Below, in pieces: positions 1-10,187 of a stretch of 64,000 bases of DNA. The position numbers and the translations under genes were made by a program. Source of the stretch: Algoriphagus halophilus (GTDB taxonomy: Bacteria > Bacteroidota > Bacteroidia > Cytophagales > Cyclobacteriaceae); the NCBI RefSeq assembly GCF_900129785.1, contig NZ_FSRC01000004.1:124001-188000 (forward strand), in the 5' to 3' direction. Every line of letters begins with the position of its first letter. Position 1 is the stretch's first letter. The notes under the pieces were generated by a model that did not search any database, had not been told where the DNA came from, and saw only the letters and a list, made by a program, of their open reading frames with translations.

Positions 1-2600
1 GTCCTGTACTCTTCTAAATTCTTTGTTTTATTCAGTTGTTGGAAGTTTTCAATTGAAATGACAAAAGAATCATTTTTTATTTCTTCTGTGATTTCATTGG
101 ACTTAAAATCCGTTAAAAACAACTGGTAATACGCTTTTGCTTTTTCCGCATTGCTAAAAGGGGAAATAATAAAAATAGCATGATCACTATTCATATTCAT
201 ATTTCCGGTTCGTAACCTAGCGTTTTGGAAATTCTTAGTATGAAAAGCTTCTAAGTCTCCTAACAAACCTTCTGCATTTTCCATTTCATCTGGACTCATT
301 ACCAATACAAAGATATGTGTACTCGATTCATTGACCTTGTAAGGTGATTCTGGTAGGTTTTCAAGTCCTTCATTATTGGATAAATCGGGATTCGCCAAAT
401 TTGCAGAATCTAATGCAGTGCTATCTGATTTATTTAGAGAAGCGAGTTCTTCACTAGACATCATGGGTCTAAGCATATTTCTTGCCAATTCTATCAGATT
501 TTCATCTTTTGAGTTTTGGATATAGGCTTCCAGTCGCTGGCGGTATTGCTGGCGGCTTTCCAATTTCCCGGTAATCATGATGTCCAACAATAAAATACGT
601 TCCGTATTTCGGGTTAATGGATATTCTTCTAAGGTATTGACGATAATTTCACGGGCTTGTTTATAGTCACCTTTGTAATAGGCATCATAGGCCAACTCGT
701 AATTTTTAGAGGATGCCAAGTAGGCGAGATTTCCTGAAGCGGCTTCTGGGTTATTTACCGAGTAGGTGTATTGAGAATCCGGGAATTCATTATTGAGCCT
801 CCCGATATATTGTTGGAAATTCCCACCCCGATCTCTCTGGCCTAAATATAATAAGTAATAGGCTTCAGGTTTTCTACTAGAATTAGGGTATTCTCTAACC
901 AAGGTTTCTAAATTTTCAATACTGGATTCTACTTCCCCTAATTCAAAGTAAAGTAGCTTGCCCAATTCAAAGTAAGATTCTTCCAGCTCAAGATTTAATT
1001 TGGAAATATCTTCCTCAGAGCTTGGGATCTGTGCGAGAAGAGTTTCTAAATCCGGTAACTGATTTAATGGATTAGCAGCTTCATCCACCCCTGTAGAATC
1101 GGTCTCAGTGGGTGCAGCAATGGTAGGCTCAGTACTTTGAAAACTTGCAGCACTTCTTCTCCAATTATCTTGAATGGGCCTATTTCCCCAAACCCGATAA
1201 AATTCAATGGTCCCTTGTTGCATGGCCACAGAATTATCAAAATAAAAAGTAGAGCCGGACCCTCGGTCATTGAATGCCAACAGGTTGTCAAAAATGCTGT
1301 TGCTTTCGGGCTCCTGTTTTGCCGCGGCTTCCGCGAGCAAACGTTCCTCTTCTTTTTTTATAAAATTCTCTGCAATGGCCTTTTGTTCCTCAGGAGATAA
1401 GCGAGCCAAACTAATCAGACTATCATTGGATGTGATTCTTTCTAGATGAAAAACATAATGATCCAGTGTTTCCTTTTGTTCATTTATCTGTTCTGCAACT
1501 GGGTCAGTTTCTTTAATGAAGGTTAATGCACTATCGAGATAATATTTGGTGGCTCTGTAATCTTTATAATTATCGAGGTTGATTTCAGCAAGTTTTTGAT
1601 AGATATACCCTTTTTGACGCGGATTACTTCCAGGCTCTTTGGCTGCCTGATGTAATAATTGAAGTGTCTTGAGCGTGTCTCCTTGTTTTTCTTCAAAAAG
1701 GGCCATTTCATAAACGACAACATCTTTGAGATCTTTGTTTTTGGGGTCGTTGTATAAATCTTCATAATAGCGTCTCACCTTACGAAGGTCTTTCGACGCA
1801 TTCAACTCAGCTACTTGTTGGGCGTAAAGCTGCGCAAAAAAGCTTCGCTCATAAGGAGGGTTCCCATCTTGGGAGTTGTTGTAAAAGTCATAAGCCAGCG
1901 CATCCAAACCGGCTTTTTGATAACGTTGTGCAAGGATGAAGTTAATGCGAGATTCTTCTTTGTTATCGTCTACATAATCCAAAGCTTTTGTTAAGGCTCC
2001 GATTACGCCATTGGCATCATTTCTAGTTTCATAATAATAGGCCAGTGTTCGATAGAGTTGGTATCTGTTTTCGTCGTTGATTCCAGATTCTTTAGATAAA
2101 TAATCAATGGTGAAATTGGCATTTTCAAATTCTTTCAAATCCACATAGAGCTTCAAAAGTGAAATCAAGGTCTTATGTCGGAGATCTTTGTCTTTACTAT
2201 TGACATTGACGAATTTAAATGTGTTTTGGGCATCATCGAAATGTGATTGTAAATAATCGATCTTGCCTAATAAATAATAGCTATCATCGACCCATTTACT
2301 GATGCGGTGCCATTCCACTGCTTTAGAAGCCAATTCTCGAGCAGATTGCAAGGTGTCAGCAGATTCCTGAATAGAGGTGGAGTCAATGGGGATAAAGACA
2401 GGCAGGACTTGGGTATAATCCTCCTTATAATTGCTTTTAACTAAGTTTTCTACATTTTTGATTTTGACATCAGCGAGGTAATACGCATTAAAATGCGAGG
2501 TTAAATTATGAAAAGTACGGTTTGTAAAGGTATTTCGCTCAGAAGAGCAGGCAAAGGCAAAAATTAATAAGACCAATGCCAACCTCGAAATTTTAATCAT
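1..2600 (-). CDS. sprE: SprE/PorW-type TPR lipoprotein of type IX secretion and gliding (C-terminus cut by window edge)
   Basis: The minus-strand frame opened by the ATG at 2598-2600 shows no stop where I read it, including near the window edge. The product begins with a lipoprotein signal peptide (FAFAC, lipidated Cys18), then HFNAYYLAD near residue 40 and WVDDSYYLLGK in the TPR region. Around 1140-1260 it has a segment reading FYFDNSVAMQQG followed by WGNRPIQDNWRRS, which resembles the conserved block of SprE/PorW proteins. About 866 codons are inside the window, and the sequence near base 1 looks like the C-terminal end, so only a few residues are probably missing. SprE/PorW is an outer-membrane lipoprotein needed for type IX secretion and gliding in relatives. 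It is divergent from the ATPase cluster. A generic TPR lipoprotein is the alternative, but the block favours SprE. Confidence 0.85.
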   Translation of the reverse strand, partial: MIKISRLALVLLIFAFACSSERNTFTNRTFHNLTSHFNAYYLADVKIKNVENLVKSNYKEDYTQVLPVFIPIDSTSIQESADTLQSARELASKAVEWHRISKWVDDSYYLLGKIDYLQSHFDDAQNTFKFVNVNSKDKDLRHKTLISLLKLYVDLKEFENANFTIDYLSKESGINDENRYQLYRTLAYYYETRNDANGVIGALTKALDYVDDNKEESRINFILAQRYQKAGLDALAYDFYNNSQDGNPPYERSFFAQLYAQQVAELNASKDLRKVRRYYEDLYNDPKNKDLKDVVVYEMALFEEKQGDTLKTLQLLHQAAKEPGSNPRQKGYIYQKLAEINLDNYKDYRATKYYLDSALTFIKETDPVAEQINEQKETLDHYVFHLERITSNDSLISLARLSPEEQKAIAENFIKKEEERLLAEAAAKQEPESNSIFDNLLAFNDRGSGSTFYFDNSVAMQQGTIEFYRVWGNRPIQDNWRRSAASFQSTEPTIAAPTETDSTGVDEAANPLNQLPDLETLLAQIPSSEEDISKLNLELEESYFELGKLLYFELGEVESSIENLETLVREYPNSSRKPEAYYLLYLGQRDRGGNFQQYIGRLNNEFPDSQYTYSVNNPEAASGNLAYLASSKNYELAYDAYYKGDYKQAREIIVNTLEEYPLTRNTERILLLDIMITGKLESRQQYRQRLEAYIQNSKDENLIELARNMLRPMMSSEELASLNKSDSTALDSANLANPDLSNNEGLENLPESPYKVNESSTHIFVLVMSPDEMENAEGLLGDLEAFHTKNFQNARLRTGNMNMNSDHAIFIISPFSNAEKAKAYYQLFLTDFKSNEITEEIKNDSFVISIENFQQLNKTKNLEEYR

Positions 2601-2743
2601 GAATCAATTTGCCCAATTTCCACACCAAAATAGGCTTTTTGGCTTACTTATAGAACGGATTATGCAATCAAATATTTTTTGATGGTGGAACTGATCTATT
2701 TAAGCCACAATAATTGGTTAATTTTAAACTCATCCAATGATTT

Positions 2744-2980
2744 ATGGAATCCCAAAAACCAGCTAGAAAAGATTCAAAAGAGACCAAAACACCAGTATTC
2801 GTGAAATACATAGGTTTGTCTTTCCAATTATTCGGAATCATCGGTGCAGGTACTTTTTTAGGTTGGTGGATACAGTCAAAGAGTGAAATGAAGTTTCCTA
2901 TTTGGCTATTGCTTTGTTGTTTTGCTTCGATCGCCATTGCATTCTATCAACTTTGGAATATGCTAAAGCAGGATGAATAA
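2744..2980 (+). CDS. atpZ: AtpZ/AtpI-family F-ATPase accessory membrane protein
   Basis: This 78-residue protein has a charged N-terminus (about residues 1-22, rich in Lys and Thr) and two membrane segments, roughly 25-45 (IGLSFQLFGIIGAGTFLGWW) and 52-72. The GxxxGWW pattern in the first helix and the position as first gene of the ATP synthase cluster are typical of the AtpZ/AtpI family, small proteins linked to c-ring assembly or Mg/Ca transport in the F-ATPase complex. The next gene starts within 25-50 bases, so the two are probably co-transcribed. The family call rests on size, topology and context. Confidence 0.7.
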   Translation: MESQKPARKDSKETKTPVFVKYIGLSFQLFGIIGAGTFLGWWIQSKSEMKFPIWLLLCCFASIAIAFYQLWNMLKQDE

Positions 2981-3027
2981 CCATTTTCATTTTTTGGAGT
3001 AAATTGCAGCAAATTTCAAAAATCGTC

Positions 3028-3405
3028 ATGCTTCAGAACTTTCATGTCCGCTTTTTTATGTTTACCGGGATCATTTCTCTGCTCATTTTTCTCTTGCAGC
3101 AAATCCTCCCTCAGGTGGTCCATGAAAAGATTTGGGGGATTTTGTGTTTTGTCGCGATCATGTCTTATTTAATAGGGTTTCTTAGCAAATTGTTATTGAA
3201 AAGTTCCCCTGAGAGCTTAATTCAGATAAAATTATTGGGTATGGTGCTACGGATTATTGCCTCATTGGTGTACATCACCATAGTTGTGATGAGCGGTGCG
3301 GAGAATATTCTTTTGTTTATATCGAATTTTTTTATTCTTTTTTTGTTCTTCCTAGTTTTTGATATCTATGCCTTTCTAGCTAACTTGCGCCCGATTTCAA
3401 AGTAG
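3028..3405 (+). CDS. Small four-helix membrane protein of the ATP synthase cluster, unknown function
   Basis: From the ATG at 3028 the product has 125 residues and about four hydrophobic helices with few loops. I recognise no motif. An in-frame TTG at 3004 with GGAG four bases upstream (2996-2999) would add eight residues and is an equally possible start. The gene lies between atpZ and atpB, where Bacteroidota often carry an unnamed membrane protein, and ends 19 bases before atpB. A role in Fo assembly, similar to AtpI, is an inference from position and topology only. Confidence 0.6.
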   Translation: MLQNFHVRFFMFTGIISLLIFLLQQILPQVVHEKIWGILCFVAIMSYLIGFLSKLLLKSSPESLIQIKLLGMVLRIIASLVYITIVVMSGAENILLFISNFFILFLFFLVFDIYAFLANLRPISK

Positions 3406-3424
3406 CCCTCAAAAAAACGAGTTG

Positions 3425-4761
<1,337 letters not shown>

Positions 4762-4774
4762 GAACAAATGAATT

Positions 4775-4797
4775 GGGATCAGCTTCGTGCTGGTCCC
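4775..4797 (+). other. RNA hairpin between atpE and atpF
   Basis: GGGATCAGC (4775-4783) pairs with GCTGGTCCC (4789-4797) over nine positions, with one G-U pair and a five-base loop (TTCGT). Only a broken pyrimidine stretch follows, so it is not a full terminator. It could slow transcription, stop 3' exonuclease decay of the atpE message, or mark a processing site. Confidence 0.7.
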
Positions 4798-4834
4798 TCT
4801 CTTTCTAGTAAAACAACGAAATTATATAAATAAA

Positions 4835-5329
4835 ATGGATCTTATTTTACCTAGTTCCGGCCTTGTTTTTTGGCAATTGATTGGCTTTTTGGCCTTATTG
4901 TTCATCTTGATCAAGTTCGCTTGGAAGCCAATGCTTGCAGCTCTTGAAGAAAGAGAAACAAGCATTGACAATGCCTTGAAATCTGCTGAATTGGCAAGGA
5001 CTGAAATGGCTAATTTAAAGGCGGAGAATGAAAAACTTCTTGCTGAAGCTAGATTGGAAAGAGATACTATTCTGAAAAAGGCGCATGAATCTTCTGCTAA
5101 AATGATAGAAGATGCAAAACAGGAGTCTTTAAAAGCAGGAGCTCAAATGATCGAAAACGCGAAAGCTGTTATCGAAACTGAGAAAAAAGCTGCTTTGGCA
5201 GATGTAAAAACTCAAGTGGCCACCTTGACCCTTGAAGTAGCAGAGAAATTATTGAGAAAGAATTTGTCTGAAGACAAAGCTCAAAAAGAGCTTGTAGACG
5301 AATTTGTGAAAGATCTTAAGTTAAACTAA
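4835..5329 (+). CDS. atpF: ATP synthase Fo subunit b
   Basis: The product has 164 residues from the ATG at 4835. An N-terminal membrane helix (about residues 8-27, GLVFWQLIGFLALLFILIKF) is followed by a long charged coiled coil rich in Ala, Glu and Lys, the peripheral stalk that holds F1 against rotation. An upstream in-frame start at 4787 would begin inside the atpE-atpF hairpin and add 16 unconserved residues, so I reject it. The spacing to atpH is nine bases. Confidence 0.93.
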   Translation: MDLILPSSGLVFWQLIGFLALLFILIKFAWKPMLAALEERETSIDNALKSAELARTEMANLKAENEKLLAEARLERDTILKKAHESSAKMIEDAKQESLKAGAQMIENAKAVIETEKKAALADVKTQVATLTLEVAEKLLRKNLSEDKAQKELVDEFVKDLKLN

Positions 5330-5338
5330 ACCACCTCC

Positions 5339-5902
5339 ATGTCAAATCATAGAGTAGCATCCCGCTATGCCAAATCTATTTTGGAGCTTTCCTTGGAAAA
5401 GGGATTGCTTGAGGAGGTTCATGCGGATTTTCAAAAATTAACAGCAATGGCCAAGAGCAATTATGATCTTGTGCTTTTGTTGAATAATCCGGTAATCAAT
5501 TCAGAAAAGAAGCTGAATGTACTAAAGGCACTTTTCCCTGAAAAGTCCACTCAAAAAATGACTTCTACTTTTTTCGAGATTGTTTCTCGTAAAAGCAGAG
5601 AGAAAATTTTAGTGGATGTAGCAAAGGAATTTGAGGTTCAATACAACATTCATAAATCAATTCAGGTTGCTGAAGTAACCACTACTACTGCGATTAGCGA
5701 TGAGCAAAGGGCAGCGTTTGTGGATGCAGTAAAACAAATCTCCGGCTTGACTGACGTGCAACTGGTAGAAAAAATCAATCCAGACATTATCGGTGGATTT
5801 ATTTTGAAAGTAAACGACCGTCAGCTTGATGAATCTTTGAGTAGTAAATTGAGGGATTTGAGATCTCAGTTTATCCAAAATCATTACGAGAAACAGTATT
5901 AA
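5339..5902 (+). CDS. atpH: ATP synthase F1 subunit delta
   Basis: This 187-residue soluble protein begins RVASRYAKSILELS, the usual N-terminal helix of delta/OSCP that binds the tip of alpha. It ends with the conserved C-terminal pattern NPDIIGGFILKVNDRQLDESL and SKLRDLR. Delta joins the F1 head to the b-subunit stalk. The length fits the family (about 175-190). It sits between atpF and atpA in the usual order. Confidence 0.93.
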   Translation: MSNHRVASRYAKSILELSLEKGLLEEVHADFQKLTAMAKSNYDLVLLLNNPVINSEKKLNVLKALFPEKSTQKMTSTFFEIVSRKSREKILVDVAKEFEVQYNIHKSIQVAEVTTTTAISDEQRAAFVDAVKQISGLTDVQLVEKINPDIIGGFILKVNDRQLDESLSSKLRDLRSQFIQNHYEKQY

Positions 5903-5935
5903 AAACAAAAGCAAAAATCATAATCTTATCATATC

Positions 5936-7510
5936 ATGGCAGAAGTAAGACCAGATGAAGTTTCAGCAATCTTGAGAGAACAGCTTTCAGGAGCAAGAAC
6001 TCAAGCGGAACTTGAAGAAGTGGGTACAGTCCTTCAAGTAGGGGATGGTGTAGCACGTATCTATGGACTTTCTAAGGCTCAGGCTGGTGAATTGATCGAG
6101 TTCGACAATGGTCTGAAAGCAATGGTGCTTAACCTGGAAGAGGACAATGTAGGTGCCGTACTTTTTGGTGATTCCAAAGAAATTAAAGAAGGTGACACTG
6201 TAAAAAGAACCAAGAAAATTGCCTCTATTAAAGTAGGTGAAGGAATGCTTGGTCGTGTAGTGGATACCTTAGGTAACCCTATTGATGGTAAAGGACCAAT
6301 TGCTGGAGAGTTGTATGACATGCCTTTGGAGCGTAAAGCACCAGGTGTAATCTACAGACAGCCGGTAACTGAACCTCTTCAAACAGGTATCAAATCTATC
6401 GATGCCATGATTCCAATCGGTAGAGGTCAAAGAGAATTAGTAATTGGTGACCGTCAGACAGGTAAAACTGCTGTGGTTATTGATGCGATCTTGAACCAAA
6501 AAGAATTTTATGACAGAGGTGAAGCGGTATTCTGTATCTATGTAGCCATTGGTCAGAAAGCTTCTACTGTTGCGAACGTGGTAGCTGCTCTTGAAAAGGG
6601 TGGAGCGCTTCCTTATACTGTTGTTGTAGCAGCTCCTGCTTCGGATCCTGCTCCAATGCAATTCTTTGCTCCTTTTACGGGTGCTGCAATCGGAGAATTT
6701 TTCCGTGATACTGGACGTCCTGCTTTGGTGGTTTATGATGACTTGTCTAAGCAAGCTGTTGCATACCGTGAAGTATCTCTACTTTTGAGAAGACCTCCAG
6801 GACGTGAAGCATATCCAGGTGACGTATTCTACCTTCACTCAAGATTGCTAGAAAGAGCTGCGAAAATCAATAAATCTGATGCCATTGCTTCTCAAATGAA
6901 CGATTTACCAGATTCAATCAAGCATTTGGTAAAAGGTGGAGGATCATTAACTGCACTTCCTATCATTGAAACTCAGGCTGGTGACGTTTCTGCTTATATC
7001 CCAACCAACGTAATTTCTATTACAGATGGTCAGATCTTCTTGGAAACAAACTTGTTCAACTCTGGTATTCGTCCTGCAATTAACGTAGGTATCTCCGTAT
7101 CAAGAGTAGGGGGTAACGCTCAGATCAAGTCTATGAAGAAGGTTTCTGGTACCCTGAAGCTGGATCAAGCTCAGTTCCGTGAATTGGAAGCATTTGCTAA
7201 ATTCGGATCTGATCTAGATGCTACTACAAAGAGAACGATCGAAAGAGGTAGAAGAAACCAAGAAATCTTGAAGCAGCCTCAATACTCTCCAGTATCTGTA
7301 GCGCATCAAGTAGCAATTATCTATGCTTCTACAAGAGGATTAATGGATTCAGTGCCAGTAGAGAAGGCAAGAGCATTTGAAAAAGAATTCTATGTGCTTC
7401 TTGATGCTTCTTATCCTGAGGCTCTTGATTTGATCAAAAAAGGTGACATTGATGGTGCTGGTAAGATTCTTGCCAAAGCAGCATCTGAGTTGGCTCCTAA
7501 ATACGCATAA
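5936..7510 (+). CDS. atpA: ATP synthase F1 subunit alpha
   Basis: The 524-residue protein has the N-terminal beta-barrel, the P-loop GDRQTGKT in the nucleotide-binding domain, the [36 protein letters not shown] alpha region (read as several short conserved blocks) and the C-terminal helical domain with [20 protein letters not shown]. Alpha subunits hold the non-catalytic nucleotide sites in the alpha3-beta3 head. The catalytic partner beta (atpD) is not in this window. A perfect ten-base-pair hairpin follows the stop. Confidence 0.97.
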   Translation: MAEVRPDEVSAILREQLSGARTQAELEEVGTVLQVGDGVARIYGLSKAQAGELIEFDNGLKAMVLNLEEDNVGAVLFGDSKEIKEGDTVKRTKKIASIKVGEGMLGRVVDTLGNPIDGKGPIAGELYDMPLERKAPGVIYRQPVTEPLQTGIKSIDAMIPIGRGQRELVIGDRQTGKTAVVIDAILNQKEFYDRGEAVFCIYVAIGQKASTVANVVAALEKGGALPYTVVVAAPASDPAPMQFFAPFTGAAIGEFFRDTGRPALVVYDDLSKQAVAYREVSLLLRRPPGREAYPGDVFYLHSRLLERAAKINKSDAIASQMNDLPDSIKHLVKGGGSLTALPIIETQAGDVSAYIPTNVISITDGQIFLETNLFNSGIRPAINVGISVSRVGGNAQIKSMKKVSGTLKLDQAQFRELEAFAKFGSDLDATTKRTIERGRRNQEILKQPQYSPVSVAHQVAIIYASTRGLMDSVPVEKARAFEKEFYVLLDASYPEALDLIKKGDIDGAGKILAKAASELAPKYA

Positions 7511-7525
7511 TTTTAATATTCAATA

Positions 7526-7550
7526 TCCGGTAGGATTTACTCCTACCGGA
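7526..7550 (+). other. RNA hairpin between atpA and atpG
   Basis: TCCGGTAGGA (7526-7535) is perfectly complementary to TCCTACCGGA (7541-7550) across a five-base loop (TTTAC). No T run follows, only ATTTCTAT, so read-through to atpG is expected. It could attenuate transcription or protect the atpA message. Confidence 0.75.
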
Positions 7551-7578
7551 ATTTCTATAGCTTACAAAGCAATCACTG

Positions 7579-8445
7579 ATGGCTAACCTTAAGGAAGTAA
7601 AGGAAAGAATTAACTCGGTAGTATCTACCCAGCAGATTACCAAAGCAATGAAAATGGTATCTGCGGCAAAGTTGAGAAGAGCGCAGGATAAAATCGTCCA
7701 AATGCGTCCTTACTCTCAGAAGTTAACGAATATCCTGAATAATGTTTCTGCAGCATCCGAGGGAGCTGCGGATATTATTTATGCCGAAAAGCGTGAGGTG
7801 AAAAAAGTACTTTTAATCCCTGTTACTTCAGATAAGGGACTTTGTGGTGCTTTTAATACCAATATCATCAAGGCGACCAATGCAGCTATTAAAGATCAAT
7901 TTTCTGCATATGATGTGACCATCTTGCCTTTAGGTAAAAAGTCATATGAATATTTCAAAAAATCGAAATACCCAGTTATTTCAGATTATTACCAAGTCTT
8001 CCAAGATCTGAATTTTGAGAACGTTCGCCTAGCTGCTGAATATGCGATGGGTTCGTTCGTTGCAGGGGATTACGATCAGGTATACCTAGTATTCAATGAA
8101 TTCAAGAATGTGGCTACTCAAATTGTAAGAACAGAGCAGTTTTTACCGATGGCCAAAGAGGAGACTACTGAAGTGAAAACTTCTGAAGTGGATTATATCT
8201 TGGAACCTTCAAGATCTTACATTATTGAAGAGTTAGTGCCAACTTCCTTGAAAATCCAACTATACAAAGCAGTATTAGAAAGCAATGCTTCTGAGCATGG
8301 GGCTAGAATGACCGCCATGGATAAGGCAACAGAAAATGCAGGTGAATTGCTGAAAGAACTTCGATTAATGTACAATAGAACCCGTCAAGCTGCGATTACC
8401 AATGAGATCTTGGAGATCGTTGCTGGTGCAGAAGCTTTAGGGTAA
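7579..8445 (+). CDS. atpG: ATP synthase F1 subunit gamma
   Basis: The 288-residue protein begins MANLKEVKERINSV and continues QQITKAMKMVSAAKLRRAQ, the conserved N-terminal helix of the rotating central stalk. It ends with the matching C-terminal helix (NRTRQAAITNEILEIVAGAEAL). The Rossmann-like centre includes the conserved SDKGLCGAFN. It is the last gene of the cluster and is followed by a strong terminator. The epsilon subunit (atpC) is absent here. Confidence 0.96.
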   Translation: MANLKEVKERINSVVSTQQITKAMKMVSAAKLRRAQDKIVQMRPYSQKLTNILNNVSAASEGAADIIYAEKREVKKVLLIPVTSDKGLCGAFNTNIIKATNAAIKDQFSAYDVTILPLGKKSYEYFKKSKYPVISDYYQVFQDLNFENVRLAAEYAMGSFVAGDYDQVYLVFNEFKNVATQIVRTEQFLPMAKEETTEVKTSEVDYILEPSRSYIIEELVPTSLKIQLYKAVLESNASEHGARMTAMDKATENAGELLKELRLMYNRTRQAAITNEILEIVAGAEALG

Positions 8446-8471
8446 TTATTAATTGCAATAGATCCAACCGT

Positions 8472-8502
8472 AACCACAGCTCGAAAGAGTTGTGGTTTTT
8501 TT
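8472..8502 (+). terminator. Rho-independent terminator of the atp operon
   Basis: The arms AACCACAgCTC and GAGtTGTGGTT surround a GAAA loop, and a T run follows directly (8496-8502). It lies 26 bases after the atpG stop. Confidence 0.9.
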
Positions 8503-8548
8503 GTTTATTAGTATTTTAATCATAACCCTGTATTATTTATCCTTATTT

Positions 8549-10117
8549 ATGAAACCTCAGGAGTATCCCATCTTCTTTTTCATTCTATTTCTAGGACTTT
8601 TTTCTTGTCAAAAGCAGGAAGAGGTTGCTCCACTTCCGAAACCCAATATCATTGTGATATTAGCGGATGATTTGGGGTATGGTGATATAGGGGCCTTCAA
8701 TCCTGAGAGTAAGATTCCCACTCCGCAAATTGATCAACTGGCAACTGAGGGTATGATTTTTACAGATGCGCATACTCCTTCAGCAGTATGCACTCCTACT
8801 AGATATGGCTTTATGACCGGAAGGTATAATTGGAGAAGTAGACTGAAAAGCGGTGTGTTGACCGGCAAATCGAAAGCTTTAATTCCGGATGATCGAACTA
8901 CAATTGCGGATATACTCCAAAATAAAGGATATCAAACGGCATTCATTGGTAAATGGCATTTGGGTTGGGACTGGGCTTTGACAGAAGGTGACTCTCTTCG
9001 TGGAGAAGGATGGGATGCCAAAGATTTTGAACAGTTGGATTTTAGTAAAGCGGTAACGCACACTCCAAATGATTTAGGTTTTGACTATGCTTATGGACAT
9101 TCCGGCTCCTTGGATATGGCTCCTTATGTGTATGTTGAAAATGGAATGCCTACTGCAATACCGGATACTGTGACGGTTGATACAGGAGAATATTCATGGT
9201 GGAGAGAAGGCCCGACTTCTCCGGATTTTGTACACGAAGAAGTGACCCCCAATTTCTTTAATCGTTCCATAGAATACATTCAATCACATGCCAATCAAGA
9301 AGAACCATTTTTCCTTTATTTGGCATTGCCTTCTCCACATACTCCTATATTACCTCCTCAAGAATGGCAAGGTAAAAGTGGATTATTGCCATTTGGGGAC
9401 TTTATGATGATGATTGATGACTATGTGGGGAAATTGAATCAAGCCATCAAGGATGCTGGAATTGAAGAGAATACCTTAGTGATATTTACCAGTGACAACG
9501 GAGGCTCACCAGCAGCAGGTATCGATAAAATGCAAGCCATGGGACATTACTCTAGCTATATCTACCGAGGACATAAAGCAGATATTTTTGAGGGAGGTCA
9601 TCGAGTTCCTTTTATCGCAAAATGGCCAAAGAAAATACAAAATGGGACCTCACGAGAAGAAACCATTTGTTTAACAGATATCATGGCTACCAGTGCTGAT
9701 ATTGTAGGCTATTCTTTAAAAGATAATGAAGGGGAAGATAGTTACAGTCTTTTGGAGTTGTTTGATGCAGACAAGGAAGTGAGTTCCTTTAGGGAAGCCA
9801 CCGTTCACCATTCTATCAATGGAAGTTTTGCGATCCGACAAGGGGATTGGAAGTTGATCATGGCAAAAGGTTCTGGAGGCTGGAGCTTTCCTAAACCAGG
9901 TGACCCTACTGAATCTGAACTCCCAGATGTTCAGCTATACAATTTGAAATCAGATCCGGCAGAATCTCAAAACCTGTATGCAGAAAATCCTGAGAAAGTT
10001 TCTGCTCTGAAATCGCTTTTGATTAAATACATCAAGGAGGGAAGAAGTACACCAGGCGCACCTCAACAAAATGATCCCATTGAGGGAGAATGGAGACAGA
10101 TTGGTTTTGTGGAGTAG
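8549..10117 (+). CDS. Secreted sulfatase lipoprotein (family S1, arylsulfatase-like)
   Basis: Sulfatases hydrolyse sulfate esters with a formylglycine made from an active-site Cys or Ser. Here Cys81 lies in CTPTRYGFMTGR, matching C-x-P-x-R. The metal-binding Asp pair is in ILADDLGYGD near residue 40, and SDNGG supplies further ligands. The N-terminus has a lipoprotein signal peptide with Cys20 (LFSCQ), so the enzyme should be exported and lipid-anchored. I chose the ATG at 8549 (522 residues) because longer starts fall inside the atpG terminator. Marine relatives use such enzymes on sulfated polysaccharides, but no polysaccharide locus is nearby and the substrate is unknown. A maturation enzyme is needed and is not seen here. 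Confidence 0.9.
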   Translation: MKPQEYPIFFFILFLGLFSCQKQEEVAPLPKPNIIVILADDLGYGDIGAFNPESKIPTPQIDQLATEGMIFTDAHTPSAVCTPTRYGFMTGRYNWRSRLKSGVLTGKSKALIPDDRTTIADILQNKGYQTAFIGKWHLGWDWALTEGDSLRGEGWDAKDFEQLDFSKAVTHTPNDLGFDYAYGHSGSLDMAPYVYVENGMPTAIPDTVTVDTGEYSWWREGPTSPDFVHEEVTPNFFNRSIEYIQSHANQEEPFFLYLALPSPHTPILPPQEWQGKSGLLPFGDFMMMIDDYVGKLNQAIKDAGIEENTLVIFTSDNGGSPAAGIDKMQAMGHYSSYIYRGHKADIFEGGHRVPFIAKWPKKIQNGTSREETICLTDIMATSADIVGYSLKDNEGEDSYSLLELFDADKEVSSFREATVHHSINGSFAIRQGDWKLIMAKGSGGWSFPKPGDPTESELPDVQLYNLKSDPAESQNLYAENPEKVSALKSLLIKYIKEGRSTPGAPQQNDPIEGEWRQIGFVE

Positions 10118-10120
10118 AAA

Positions 10121-10153
10121 AAACCCTCCAGGTTTCTAAAACCTGGAGGGTTT
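10121..10153. terminator. Perfect 15-bp palindromic hairpin, bidirectional terminator
   Basis: AAACCCTCCAGGTTT (10121-10135) and its exact reverse complement (10139-10153) flank a three-base loop. The ends give T runs on both strands. It lies four bases after the sulfatase stop and 35 bases before the end of the convergent esterase gene. Confidence 0.85.
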
Positions 10154-10187
10154 AAAATTGCTCTTCTAATTTTGCAAAGAAGGTAAA

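Noticed and set aside
4787..4834. Upstream start for atpF
   Set aside because: It would lie in the loop of the atpE-atpF hairpin and add unconserved residues.
8492..8548. Upstream start for the sulfatase
   Set aside because: It would begin inside the atpG terminator and delay the signal peptide by 19 residues.
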